64,000 bases of DNA from Methylotuvimicrobium buryatense 5G (GTDB lineage Bacteria; Pseudomonadota; Gammaproteobacteria; Methylococcales; Methylomonadaceae): assembly GCF_000341735.1 (NCBI RefSeq), contig NZ_KB455575.1, forward strand, positions 1,946,867-2,010,866, read 5' to 3'. Made by a program: the position numbers and the translations under genes. Below, piece by piece: positions 1 through 8,830 of this stretch (positions are counted from its first letter, which is position 1; every line of letters starts with the position of its first letter). The notes beneath the pieces were generated by a model. That model made no database searches. It was given only the letters and a program-made list of their open reading frames with translations, and was not told where the DNA came from.

Positions 1-1311
1 GACGTTATTGATACAGGCCGCGACAGCCGAAAATGCCGTCACTTGATCGAGCCCTCCGGCCATCATCAATAGCATAATCACTACGAAGGATACGACATAT
101 AAACCGAAAAATCCCCAAACCGCCTCGATAATGCGTTCTTGCTGCACTTCCTTACCCACTTTAACAGGAATACTGGCATTCGGATGAATCAAGCGTTGGA
201 TTTCTCGGTCACCTTGTTTATAAAGCAACATTACGCGTATGACTTTCAAGCCTCCAGCCGTCGAACCCGCACAGCCGCCGACAAAACCGATAAACACCAG
301 CATTACCGGTACCGGCCCTGGCCAGTTATAAAAATCGGTCGTGGAAAATCCGGCTGTGGTCATAAACGAGACGATTTGAAACATGCCATGCCGCATCGCA
401 TCGAACAACGAAAAATCAGAGATGCCTTCATAATACAAAATTCCTCCGACCACTGACCCCGATAAAATCATCAGTAGTAAATAGGTACGCGCCTCGCTAT
501 CCAATAGATAAACTTTCAATGACGCGCTTTGCAATGCTGCGAAATGTAAAGCGAAATTCATACCGGATACGGCCATAAAAAAAATCGCGACGATTTCTAT
601 CGCCGGATTTTTGAAAAAGCCGATGCTGTCGTCATGCGTCGAATAACCGCCATTAGCCGCCGTCGAAAATGAATGCCCGATCGCATCGAACCAATCCATA
701 CCGGCAATTCGATAAGCGATCGCACAGATTATCGTAATCCCTAAATAGATCACCCAAAGCGCCTTAGCGGTCCCTGCTATACGTGGCGTCAACTTACTGT
801 CCTTGACCGGCCCCGGTACTTCGGCCCGAAACAACTGCATGCCACCGATGCCCAATACCGGCAAAACCGCCAACGCCAACACGATAACGCCCATCCCGCC
901 GAACCATTGCAACAATTGCCGATAAAACAAAATCGATTTCGGCATATCGTCCAAACCTTCGAGAATGGTTGCGCCGGTCGTCGTGAAACCCGAAACCGAT
1001 TCGAACACGGCATCGGTGATCGACAAACTAGGCGTATCGCCTAAAATAAACGGTACGGCTCCCATCGTCCCCAGTATCATCCAAAATAAAGCGACGATCA
1101 AAAAACCGTCGCGATGATAGAGTTGACGCTTTTCATTACGGAACGGAAACCAAAGCACGGCACCCGCCGTCAATAGGATCAAAAAACTTTGCCAAAACAA
1201 TGATTCGGCTTGATCCTGGTAAATATAAGAAACCAACAACGGCAGGAACAGTGTGGTGCTGAACATCATCAACATCAGTCCGATGCTTCTTAAAACGACT
1301 TTAGCTTGCAT
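1..1311 (-). CDS. trkH: Trk potassium uptake protein TrkH (3' end beyond window)
   Basis: Reading the minus strand from ATG at 1311 gives 437 open codons running off the left edge, so the C-terminus (about 45-50 residues by family length) is missing. The product is the membrane K+ translocating subunit of the Trk/Ktr type. Several hydrophobic segments are visible, and pore-loop signatures include SGFTTTGA near residue 110 and GGCAGSTAGG in the last quarter, typical selectivity-filter glycines of the family. It starts 11 bp after the trkA stop on the same strand, so trkA-trkH form an operon in which TrkA is the cytoplasmic NAD-binding gate of this channel. No defect is seen in the visible part. 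Confidence 0.93.
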   Translation of the reverse strand, partial: MQAKVVLRSIGLMLMMFSTTLFLPLLVSYIYQDQAESLFWQSFLILLTAGAVLWFPFRNEKRQLYHRDGFLIVALFWMILGTMGAVPFILGDTPSLSITDAVFESVSGFTTTGATILEGLDDMPKSILFYRQLLQWFGGMGVIVLALAVLPVLGIGGMQLFRAEVPGPVKDSKLTPRIAGTAKALWVIYLGITIICAIAYRIAGMDWFDAIGHSFSTAANGGYSTHDDSIGFFKNPAIEIVAIFFMAVSGMNFALHFAALQSASLKVYLLDSEARTYLLLMILSGSVVGGILYYEGISDFSLFDAMRHGMFQIVSFMTTAGFSTTDFYNWPGPVPVMLVFIGFVGGCAGSTAGGLKVIRVMLLYKQGDREIQRLIHPNASIPVKVGKEVQQERIIEAVWGFFGLYVVSFVVIMLLMMAGGLDQVTAFSAVAACINNV

Positions 1312-1322
1312 ATGATAGTCCG

Positions 1323-2690
1323 TTAAATGCGCTGAAAATAACTTTCAATATTTTTAACGAGTTTCTTATCCAGCGCGAACATCACGATATGATCGTTCTC
1401 TTCGAAAACCGTATCGTGATGAATCGGAACGACTTCTTTATTTCGAATCAAGGCGCCCAGCACGACACCTTCGGGAAGTTTCACTTCATCGACTCTAAGC
1501 CCCACGACCGATAATGAGCGGCCGTCTTCGTCCTTATGCGCTATTGCCTCGATAGCTTCGGCGCTCCCGCCGCATAAAGAGCTTACCCTGGCAACATCGC
1601 CTTTGCGAACATGTTTGAGTATATGCCCTAAGGTTTCCTGATTCGGTTGAACCACGACATCGATTTCACTGCCCGTCAATAACTTGATATACGAGCCATG
1701 ATTGAGCAAACAAATCGTTTTTTTGACTCCCAGCTTTTTTGCCAAGGCGGCGGCAATAATATTGACGCCGTCGTTATTAGTAACTGCGCAAAACAAATCG
1801 GTCTTGGCAATTAGCTCATCGACGAGTAACGTTTCCTCGGTACAATCGCCCTGTAGTACCACAGTATTTTCGAGTTCGTTGGCAATTTTCTTAACCCGTA
1901 CCGGGTCATGCTCAATAACCTTAACCTGGTGATTATGCTCCAGCGCCATCGCCAAGCGTTTGCCTATGTGGCCGCCGCCGGCAATCATGATCGTTTTGAC
2001 CGGTTCTTCCAAGGTATGAAGTTCGGTCAATACTTTGCGGATTTTATGCCGCGGAGAAACGAAAAAAACTTCGTCGCCTTCGAGAATATCGGCCTCGCCA
2101 TTAACCTCCAATGACTCGCCCTGTCTGAATATCGCCACGACTCGAATCTTTCCATTAGCGAGTTTTTGTTTGAGCGCCTTGATTTTTTTGCCCGTCAAAA
2201 ACCCCTCTGGGACGGCCTTGATCGAAAAGAGCCTTACCAGTCCATCCGCAAATGAAGAAATATGTAAAACACCCGGGAACTTGATTAAATTATGAATCGC
2301 TTCCATCACAATCTGTTCGGGACTGATCACGATATCGATCGCGATACCATAAGGATTGAATAATTCGGGATGCTTAAGAAAATCGATAGCTCTTACCCGA
2401 GCGATCGTTTTTGGCTTGCTGTATAAAGTGTTGATGATCTGGCAAGCCAGCATATTGGTTTCATCCCGGTCGGTTACCGCGATGACGATATCGGTATCGC
2501 GGACACCGGCCATCTCTAATATACTGGGATGGGCCGCATTACCGGCTACCGTGGCAATATCGTAGCGTTCCTTCAACGCCGCTAATAATTCCGGTTTTCT
2601 ATCGATTACAACAATATCGTTTTCTTCGCTTGCCAAAGCACTGGCAACGGACGAGCCGGTCACGCCGGCGCCTAAAATGAGTATTTTCAT
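1323..2690 (-). CDS. trkA: Trk system potassium regulatory protein TrkA
   Basis: A protein of 455 residues, the usual length for proteobacterial TrkA. It has two RCK modules, each a Rossmann NAD-binding half followed by a TrkA_C half. The first Rossmann glycines (GAGVTGSSVA) lie at residues 7-16 and the second set (GGGHIGKRLA) begins near residue 238. Each Rossmann fold keeps an acidic residue after beta-2 (VVIDRK; VIEHD) that binds the adenine ribose. TrkA is a peripheral cytoplasmic ring that gates TrkH in response to NAD(H)/ATP. It is the first gene of the trkAH operon. A 202-bp spacer separates it from the divergent response regulator gene and must hold both promoters. Confidence 0.95.
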   Translation of the reverse strand: MKILILGAGVTGSSVASALASEENDIVVIDRKPELLAALKERYDIATVAGNAAHPSILEMAGVRDTDIVIAVTDRDETNMLACQIINTLYSKPKTIARVRAIDFLKHPELFNPYGIAIDIVISPEQIVMEAIHNLIKFPGVLHISSFADGLVRLFSIKAVPEGFLTGKKIKALKQKLANGKIRVVAIFRQGESLEVNGEADILEGDEVFFVSPRHKIRKVLTELHTLEEPVKTIMIAGGGHIGKRLAMALEHNHQVKVIEHDPVRVKKIANELENTVVLQGDCTEETLLVDELIAKTDLFCAVTNNDGVNIIAAALAKKLGVKKTICLLNHGSYIKLLTGSEIDVVVQPNQETLGHILKHVRKGDVARVSSLCGGSAEAIEAIAHKDEDGRSLSVVGLRVDEVKLPEGVVLGALIRNKEVVPIHHDTVFEENDHIVMFALDKKLVKNIESYFQRI

Positions 2691-2892
2691 TAAATCATAA
2701 AGTCGTCATAGTTGAGCTAGTTCATGGCAAGCTCGAATTAAACCGCAACATCAAGGTAAACCCGCTCATTTTATAGCAATTACCGGTCTGCTTCGAGCCT
2801 TAGATTCCTTATTTTCTTGCCGGTTTTATAACGCGCAACTATTATTGACAATTGCGTCACAATAGTTCAACTCACACGAATCACATCAAGCC

Positions 2893-4029
2893 ATGAAAAT
2901 ATTGGTCGTAGACGACATAGAGCAAAACAGACTGATGCTGTTTAAGCTATTATCGCGAAAAGCGCATCAAATCCTATTTGCCGAAAACGGACTCGAAGCC
3001 ATCGAACAATTCAATCACGAACAGCCGGACTTAGTACTGATGGATATCATGATGCCGGTCATGGATGGCTTTGAAGCGACCGCCAAAATCAGAGCCTTGA
3101 ATATCGATAAATGGGTTCCGATTCTTATTTTAAGCGCTGTCGACGGCGAGGATAATGTCGTCAAAGGCCTTGAGGCCGGCGCCGACGATTATTTGCCCAA
3201 GCCCATCAATCCAGCGATTCTCTATGCGAAGCTAACAAGTATCGAACGGTCGATCGAGATGCAAAACAGCATCATTGAAGGAAAGCGCCAACTCCAAGCT
3301 TACCAAGACCAAAATGAAGTCGAACAGCGTTTCGCGCAGACGATCTTCGATCGTTTGATTCATCAAAACGACTTACAAGACCCGCAGTTGAATTATTGGC
3401 TACTGCCAGCCAGACGTTTTAGCGGCGATTTAGTTTGCGTTAAACGTATCAGCCCCGACCGTCTCTATTTTATGTTGGCCGATTCGACCGGACACGGACT
3501 CGCTGCCGCACTGCCGACCATCATCGTCAACCAAGTCTTTCAAGGGATGACGAAAAAAAGATTATTGGTTTCTTGCATTGCTAGAGAAATCAACAATCGC
3601 CTAAAAAAAGAATTACCAGCCGGGCATTTCGTGGCATTAGCCCTAGGCATGGTCGATAACCGTAACCAATGGATTGAAATATGGAACGGGGGCTTACCCG
3701 ACCAATGGGCTCTGGATCTTCAAGGCATTCCTATCCGTGCTTTCAAATCGCAACATACATTCGCCGGCGTACTGGACGATGACGAATTTGACGATGGCAC
3801 AGAAATCTGGCAATGGCAGCAAGCGTGCGAATTATTTTTCTATTCCGACGGACTCGTCGACATTGAAGACCCTCTCTCCGAATGTTCCGGCCATGATTGG
3901 TTGTTGAAAACCTTAAAACAATCTACATCGGGACAACGAATACAAACCATTAAAGCCGAATTATCCGACTACATGCAAAACAATGAAATTCACGATGATA
4001 TTTCTTGTCTATCTATTCAATGCCGTTAA
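2893..4029 (+). CDS. Response regulator with PP2C-type (RsbU/SpoIIE) phosphatase output
   Basis: A protein of 378 residues. Residues 1-120 form a receiver domain with the acidic pocket DD near residue 8, phosphoacceptor D51 (in LMDIMMP) and the conserved lysine in LPKPINP. A short coiled linker leads to a PP2C/SpoIIE-like phosphatase domain from about residue 165 to the end, with metal-binding motifs FSGDLV, ADSTGHGLAAALP, YSDGLVD and a terminal HDDISCL. This architecture is known from partner-switching systems in which phosphorylation of the receiver activates dephosphorylation of an anti-sigma-factor antagonist. No kinase, STAS antagonist or anti-sigma gene is next to it, so its partners must be elsewhere. 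It is divergent from trkA. The ATG start lies shortly after a purine-poor leader. Confidence 0.88.
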   Translation: MKILVVDDIEQNRLMLFKLLSRKAHQILFAENGLEAIEQFNHEQPDLVLMDIMMPVMDGFEATAKIRALNIDKWVPILILSAVDGEDNVVKGLEAGADDYLPKPINPAILYAKLTSIERSIEMQNSIIEGKRQLQAYQDQNEVEQRFAQTIFDRLIHQNDLQDPQLNYWLLPARRFSGDLVCVKRISPDRLYFMLADSTGHGLAAALPTIIVNQVFQGMTKKRLLVSCIAREINNRLKKELPAGHFVALALGMVDNRNQWIEIWNGGLPDQWALDLQGIPIRAFKSQHTFAGVLDDDEFDDGTEIWQWQQACELFFYSDGLVDIEDPLSECSGHDWLLKTLKQSTSGQRIQTIKAELSDYMQNNEIHDDISCLSIQCR

Positions 4030-4051
4030 CCGATAAGGATCGAGCATGAAA

Positions 4052-4261
4052 TATACCCTTTGCTTATCAAATTTCGGTGCCGGGGTGCTCGTCAAAGGAC
4101 GCCGTAAATACGTCCATGTAGGCTCTATGATAGTATCCATGCTATCAAAGCCTTTGCGAGCGCCATGGATGGCGTGAATGTCGATTTTGCAGGAGCAAAA
4201 TCGACCTAACACCCCGGCACCTCCATAGGCTAATGCCGAAATTTGAAGTGCGAAAGGTATA
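4052..4261. repeat. Dispersed palindromic repeat, family A, copy 1
   Basis: The ends are imperfect inverted repeats (tataccctttgc..., ...gcgaaaggtata) with caaatttcgg just inside. The core carries ggacgccgtaaatacgtcc, then tgtaggctc, then a hairpin at 4128-4147 with stem tgatag/ctatca. A second stem, gtcgattttgc/gcaaaatcgac, lies near 4180-4205. It occupies the gap between two convergent genes and so could act as a two-way transcription stop; that role is inferred. Confidence 0.85.
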
Positions 4262-4291
4262 ACTTAGACAACTGTTGGAAGGGGTTTGGTC

Positions 4292-4380
4292 AGCAATTCC
4301 CAATTTGGAGATCAAAAAGGGTGTGGGGTGTGCTTGGCGAGGATGTCGGCAGCAGGGCAGTTTTTTGCTCCTCGGCAATT
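4292..4380. repeat. Dispersed repeat, family D, truncated copy
   Basis: It begins agcaattcccaatttggag and continues into aaagggtgtggggt and gatgtcggcagcagg, matching the intact family D element at 25021-25183. The right half and right terminal repeat are missing; the match ends around ctcctcggcaatt. Confidence 0.7.
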
Positions 4381-4433
4381 ACTGAGTTATAGAAAATGCC
4401 CATTTTTAACTTGATTTTGAACAGAGTATCTAT

Positions 4434-4530
4434 ATGGATGTATTCATGGCGCCCCCCCTGTATCAAGCGAGTTGCCGAACTCTCAACAAAAGCTCATAGC
4501 GCCAGGACGTTATTTATCACGAAATCCTAA
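4434..4530. repeat. Dispersed repeat, family C, partial copy
   Basis: The right end reads aggacgttatttatcacgaaatccta, the same terminal arm as the longer family C element at 33493-33680. The left arm is missing. The outer end overlaps the stop codon of the fructosamine-kinase-like gene (TAG at 4527-4529, minus strand). Confidence 0.65.
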
Positions 4531-5411
4531 ATTTCAGCCAACAGCTGCCCGATCATCGTTTCGGCCCGGCTCAAGTAGCCCGAACCGAATAAATTGAGAT
4601 GATTCAAAATATGATAAAGATTATAAAAGGTCTTTCGAACCCTATATCCTGGGTCTTGCGGCAAGACCTCGTGATAAGCCGCATAAAAATCCCGGCTAAA
4701 GCCGCCGAAAAGCTCGGTCATCGCCAAGTCTGCTTCGCTGTCCCCGTAATAACAGGCCGGATCGAAAATTACCGGTACCCCGCCGGTTGCGACAGCGGCA
4801 TTGCCGCCCCATAAGTCGCCATGCAACAAAGACGGCCTAGGTCGGTAATCGTCGAACAAGGCATCCATATCCGCCAAAAGCCGCTCGCCTTGGCTTTGCA
4901 ACCGGCCTCGATAACCGTTTTGCGCCGCTAGTCGTAGCTGAGACCCCAATCGCTGCTCGCGCCAGAAACCAGGCCAATCGTCATAACGGCCGTTCGGTTG
5001 CGGCGTGCTGCCGATCGTATTGTCTCGATGCCACCCGAAATAAGGCTGCTCCACACTATGCAGTAACGCCAATTGCCGCCCTAATTGGCGCTCGGAACGA
5101 GAACTCGACGGAGCGAACTCGATATATTCTAAAACCAGAAACGACCGCTGCTCGGTTTGCCCGCACACGACCGGTTCGGGCACCCGTATCGTCCGGGTGC
5201 CGGCTATTTCTCTTAATCCTTCGGCTTCGGCCTCGAACATATCGACCGCAGCCGGACGATTCAATTTTACGAAATAAGTTCGTTCGTCATTACGCAACCG
5301 GTAAGCTTCATTAATATCGCCGCCGCCGACCGGACGGGATTCCGTTACCGAAAAAGGCCGTCCGGTCGCCTGTTCGATTCGCTCGGCGATTACTTGCCAA
5401 TTCATCGTCAT
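4527..5411 (-). CDS. Fructosamine kinase family protein
   Basis: With the start at ATG 5411 (residues MTMNWQV), the protein has 294 residues, the normal length of this family; GGAGA lies eight bases upstream. An in-frame ATG at 5477 would add 22 residues without a ribosome-binding site. The fold is of the aminoglycoside-phosphotransferase type. GGDINEAY forms the nucleotide-binding loop, YFVKLN carries the ATP-binding lysine, LLHGDLWGGN is the catalytic HGD-N motif, and FDPACYYGD supplies the metal-binding aspartate. Bacterial relatives phosphorylate ketosamines or ribulosamines formed by glycation, a protein or metabolite repair step. The gene directly follows the FSA-type aldolase gene, so sugar-phosphate handling is the shared theme. 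The exact substrate cannot be read from sequence. Confidence 0.87.
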   Translation of the reverse strand: MTMNWQVIAERIEQATGRPFSVTESRPVGGGDINEAYRLRNDERTYFVKLNRPAAVDMFEAEAEGLREIAGTRTIRVPEPVVCGQTEQRSFLVLEYIEFAPSSSRSERQLGRQLALLHSVEQPYFGWHRDNTIGSTPQPNGRYDDWPGFWREQRLGSQLRLAAQNGYRGRLQSQGERLLADMDALFDDYRPRPSLLHGDLWGGNAAVATGGVPVIFDPACYYGDSEADLAMTELFGGFSRDFYAAYHEVLPQDPGYRVRKTFYNLYHILNHLNLFGSGYLSRAETMIGQLLAEI

Positions 5412-5480
5412 TGTCGTCTCTCCGATTTGATTGAATTGCAGAAACAAAGACGTTACCGATCGCAACGCCGGATTCATGCG

Positions 5481-6155
5481 TCAACTTTCAAACGACAACT
5501 GATTACCAAACACATTGCACCAATCCAAATCGAATTGCGCGACCGCGGGATTCACCGCCGGATGCCCCAGCATTTGTTCGGCAATCTCGATCGGCAGAGT
5601 AATAGCGCTCACTCCCGCACTCAACACATCGAGTACTTGCCGAGTGTTCTTGAAACTGGCCGGCAACAATTTACACGGCAATTTTTGGCGATCGAGCAAA
5701 TGTTGCAAATCGGCAACCACTTGCGGCCCATTCTCGCCCATCGCATCGATTCTATTGACATAGGGCGCCAGATAATCCGCTCCGCACAAAGCAGCTAAAA
5801 ATCCTTGCTGAACGCTATAGATAGCCGTGGCCAGAACCGCTATCTCATCGGCTTTGATTTTTTTGATTGCGGCTAAACCCGCTTCGTTGGCCGGCACTTT
5901 CACGACAATATCGTAAGGTAAATCCTGTAAGCGTTTCGCTTCCTCGACCATGCCGTCGACAGTCGAACTAACGACCTGAACATGATAACGGGCTTCGGGA
6001 CCGATCAATTCGGCCAAATTCAATAATAATTGATTCAAACCGACCCCGGACTTGGCCAGGATGGATGGATTAGTCGTCACGCCTTTGACCGGCAAGCAGT
6101 CATGAAAGCGAGCGATTTGCGCGATATCGGCGCTATCGAGATAGAGTTCGAACAT
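5481..6155 (-). CDS. Fructose-6-phosphate aldolase / small transaldolase (TalC/FSA type)
   Basis: A protein of 224 residues, the size of the short class I aldolase group and not of the roughly 310-residue TalB transaldolases. The Schiff-base lysine is K86 in IVVKVPA. GVTTNPSI near residue 25, ASFKNTRQ and ITLPIEIAEQM are the family phosphate-binding and barrel motifs. Two positions that separate FSA from transaldolase in E. coli FsaA (Gln59 and Tyr131) appear here as Q60 (in HVQVV) and Y132 (in APYVNRIDA), so aldolase activity on fructose 6-phosphate or a dihydroxyacetone/glyceraldehyde-3-phosphate condensation is plausible. It probably forms an operon with the downstream kinase; the stop lies 69 bp before the kinase start. 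Annotation as transaldolase is the alternative. Confidence 0.88.
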   Translation of the reverse strand: MFELYLDSADIAQIARFHDCLPVKGVTTNPSILAKSGVGLNQLLLNLAELIGPEARYHVQVVSSTVDGMVEEAKRLQDLPYDIVVKVPANEAGLAAIKKIKADEIAVLATAIYSVQQGFLAALCGADYLAPYVNRIDAMGENGPQVVADLQHLLDRQKLPCKLLPASFKNTRQVLDVLSAGVSAITLPIEIAEQMLGHPAVNPAVAQFDLDWCNVFGNQLSFES

Positions 6156-6198
6156 AAATTTAAAAATCGAGTTGAAAAAATGACTGCTCGGCAGTCGT

Positions 6199-6255
6199 TA
6201 TACCTTTCGCACTTCTAATTTCGGCGATGCTTAAGGAAATGCCAGGGATGGCAAG
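6199..6255. repeat. Dispersed repeat, family A, end fragment
   Basis: Only one terminal arm is present (tatacctttcgcacttctaa followed by tttcggcgatgc), followed by a short divergent stretch. The remainder to about 6470 holds a degenerate ttcccaagct / agctggagct hairpin region but no gene. Confidence 0.6.
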
Positions 6256-6478
6256 CTTTTGAATAGACTCTGCGGGACGGGTTTGTAAATTCATGCGCAT
6301 CAAGCTAAAAACGTCCAACCCGCATCACGCTCTTTCCCAAGCTCCAGCTTCCTATGACCGACACAACCTCCGCACATTCTCAATCAACCCCGACTCGCTC
6401 GTTCAATCTTTCTTGATTGTCGGGAAGTTAGAGCTTCCTGAACAGATTACCCAAGCTGGAGCTCTCATCGTTATAATT

Positions 6479-6577
6479 GTAGGGTACGCTGCGCGTACCA
6501 AAGCCGTGCCCTAGCGGTTCGGTTGGCTCATGAAATTAACATCGAGGGGTTACCATGGTACGCATAGCGTACCCTAC
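6479..6577. repeat. Dispersed repeat, family G, copy 1
   Basis: It begins gtagggtacgctgcgcgtac and ends gtacgcatagcgtaccctac, a long imperfect inverted repeat around a unique middle. A second copy of the same type is at 55461-55578. It lies in the spacer between two minus-strand transcription units. Confidence 0.7.
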
Positions 6578-6734
6578 GGGGCTAGGCAAAGCATTAAAGG
6601 CACATGAGTACGGTCCTTGTACACCGTATAACGGCAATCCCTGTCGGTGTGACGGATCGTTTGGCCTTTGTCGATTCGGCTGAATGTTCGGAATTTTCAT
6701 GATGCCTCGGTGGAAACGAAGAAATTCGAACCGC

Positions 6735-7379
6735 TCAATTTTTCATCAAGCCCAAAATCACCGCGATGTGCGCCAGTTCCGCCAGCGTCGAAACTTTGAG
6801 CTTATTTCTTATTTGCGTGCCGTAATTGGCGACCGTTTTGTAGCCCAAACATAGCTCTTCGGCAACTTTGTGTACCGTCATGCCTTTCGCAAGCAAACGG
6901 AATACATCGAATTCCCGGGCCGAAAACGCCTCTATAATTGCATGGTAATCCATCACATCCGACTTTCCGGTTTGATCCTTGAGCAGCCCATCTTCGATGT
7001 AAATTTCGCCATTGGCGATATGCTCTATTGCCATCGCAAGATTGGCCGCCGCGCTGTTTTTACTGATATATCCTTTAGCTCCGGCCGCAATGGCTCGATT
7101 GACATAGACCTGTTCATCATGAACGCTGAACACCAAAATTTTAGCCTTACTGTCGCGCTGACAAATACGCCGTATCGTTTCCAACCCGCCTAAGCCGGGC
7201 ATTGATAGATCCATCACAGCGACATCGACCGCATGTTCCTGCATCAATTGAATCGCCTGCTCCCCTCGATCGGCCTCGGCAACAATTTCGATCGTATCAT
7301 GCGTTCCGAGCAACATCCGAAACCCGGCGCGCACAACCGCATGATCATCGACTAAAATAATTTTGATTTTGCTTTTCAT
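6735..7379 (-). CDS. NarL/UhpA-family two-component response regulator
   Basis: A protein of 214 residues. The receiver domain has the DDH acidic pocket at residues 11-13, phosphoacceptor D57 (AVMDLSMPG) and the lysine in GYISKNS. The output domain (about residues 145-210) is a LuxR-type helix-turn-helix with REFDVFRLLAKGMTVHKVA and a recognition helix around GYKTVANYGTQIRNKL. It should bind DNA as a dimer after phosphorylation. The start codon overlaps the stop of the sensor kinase gene by four bases (7376-7379), which indicates translational coupling and a cognate pair. The target genes cannot be told from this window. One base-rich spacer of repeats follows the gene. Confidence 0.93.
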   Translation of the reverse strand: MKSKIKIILVDDHAVVRAGFRMLLGTHDTIEIVAEADRGEQAIQLMQEHAVDVAVMDLSMPGLGGLETIRRICQRDSKAKILVFSVHDEQVYVNRAIAAGAKGYISKNSAAANLAMAIEHIANGEIYIEDGLLKDQTGKSDVMDYHAIIEAFSAREFDVFRLLAKGMTVHKVAEELCLGYKTVANYGTQIRNKLKVSTLAELAHIAVILGLMKN

Positions 7380-8695
7380 AAAATAGGTATCGTTGCGCTA
7401 ACTGCCATGCCTTGACCGGGTTGCGAACGGACGCTCAGCTCGCCGTCGAGCGACTTAATCCTTTCTTGAATACCTCTGAGCCCGAATCCCGACGATATCC
7501 GATTGATATCGCAACCGCGCCCGTCATCGACCACCTCCAAATGCAAACAATCCCGATCTTCGCCTAAAATTTCCAACACTATTTTAACGTGTTTGGCCTC
7601 GGCGTGACGGATCGTGTTGGTCAAACATTCCTGAATGACACGAAATATCTGTATCGCAACATTTTGATCGAGTAAATCCAACTCGTCCGGACACTCGATC
7701 GTCAAATTCAACCGAGGATTTCTTTCGGACCAGTGATTAACCATATCTTCGAGCGTGGCTTTCAATCCTAATTCGGTCAAAATCAAAGGATGCAATTGAT
7801 GCATCATCGAGCGTACGATAGCCATCAAATGATCGCAGATATGACTTATCGACTCGGTGATTTGACGGGTATCGGCTTTTTCATGCGCCGCAGTGACTGC
7901 CATGACCTTGATTGCCGTCAACGATTGACCCAATTCGTCGTGTAATTCCTGCGACAAGCGCCGGCGCTCCTCTTCCTGAATTTGCAGCGAATGCTTCGTT
8001 AAGGCACGATTTTCCTCACGAGTCGTATCGAGCACGCCAGCCATATGATTGATCGCGCCGGCGATATTATCGTATTCTTGAATCGAAAACCCTGGCAGCA
8101 TTTCCCGGTATTGTCCGGTTTCGATGCGCTTGAGACCGTCGACAATCGTATCGATAAAGCGAAGGGTTTTATGTAAGGTTTGATGCACCGCCAAAAAAAT
8201 CAATACAATCAACAGACAAAGCGTGATAAAAAAAGCGACCGTTTCGTGCCAAACCTCGACGGTTTCATCCATCGGATTCGGCTGAATGATCAGCATCAAT
8301 GCTTTACCGTCGGCCATCACGATCGGATAGTGCGTTTCGGAATAATCGGCGGTAACCAAATTTACAAACCAAGCCGGAGGCATGTCGGGCTGGTTTTTAC
8401 TTTGCAGCGAACGAGTCACTTGAATCGTTTCACCGGTCGGTTGTTGGACGCGGATGTCCAAATGGCGTGTTTCTCTTAAAGCGCTGAGCCAATAAATCCA
8501 ATCCGACTCCTTCATGGTTGCGGAGGCCGGTTTCGAAAATCCGAATTTAACCAATTGCAATGCCAGGTTTAGAGAAGAACCGACTTCTTCATTGACCGCC
8601 TCCCGAGCCCGCCAAATCGCGATCGAACCGCCTAGTAACAATATACAGACGAATAAAAACAAAATTCTAACATTTAGCTGGAAACGTAAGCTCAT
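7376..8695 (-). CDS. Sensor histidine kinase of the NarX/UhpB (HisKA_3) class
   Basis: A protein of 439 residues with one membrane segment at about 10-28, a periplasmic region to about 150, and a second membrane segment at about 152-172. A HAMP-like linker then leads to a HisKA_3 dimerisation domain with the phosphorylated histidine H252 in QELHDELGQS. The HATPase_c domain shows ECLTNTIRHAEAKH (N box), DDGRGCD and GFGLRGIQERI (G boxes). The periplasmic part has no recognisable ligand domain. It is the partner of the overlapping response regulator. Methylotroph MoxY-type kinases share this general layout, but nothing here links this pair to methanol dehydrogenase genes. Confidence 0.92.
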   Translation of the reverse strand: MSLRFQLNVRILFLFVCILLLGGSIAIWRAREAVNEEVGSSLNLALQLVKFGFSKPASATMKESDWIYWLSALRETRHLDIRVQQPTGETIQVTRSLQSKNQPDMPPAWFVNLVTADYSETHYPIVMADGKALMLIIQPNPMDETVEVWHETVAFFITLCLLIVLIFLAVHQTLHKTLRFIDTIVDGLKRIETGQYREMLPGFSIQEYDNIAGAINHMAGVLDTTREENRALTKHSLQIQEEERRRLSQELHDELGQSLTAIKVMAVTAAHEKADTRQITESISHICDHLMAIVRSMMHQLHPLILTELGLKATLEDMVNHWSERNPRLNLTIECPDELDLLDQNVAIQIFRVIQECLTNTIRHAEAKHVKIVLEILGEDRDCLHLEVVDDGRGCDINRISSGFGLRGIQERIKSLDGELSVRSQPGQGMAVSATIPIL

Positions 8696-8830
8696 CGTGG
8701 CCGAGTGTGGGTTAAAACTTCATTATCAAGTCGGATTACCCGCTACACTATAGGAAAAATTCATTTTTTCAGTATATTCTGAATTCATCTTGCATCAGAC
8801 ATTAACTCCAATTGCGCGGAGCGCGTCATT

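Noticed and set aside
139-1013. Short open frames on both strands over the first kilobase
   Set aside because: They overlap the long minus-strand TrkH frame, which has clear family motifs and runs off the left edge.
2690-2893. A riboswitch or leader RNA between trkA and the response regulator gene
   Set aside because: No stable conserved structure or terminator stem could be seen in the 202 bp.
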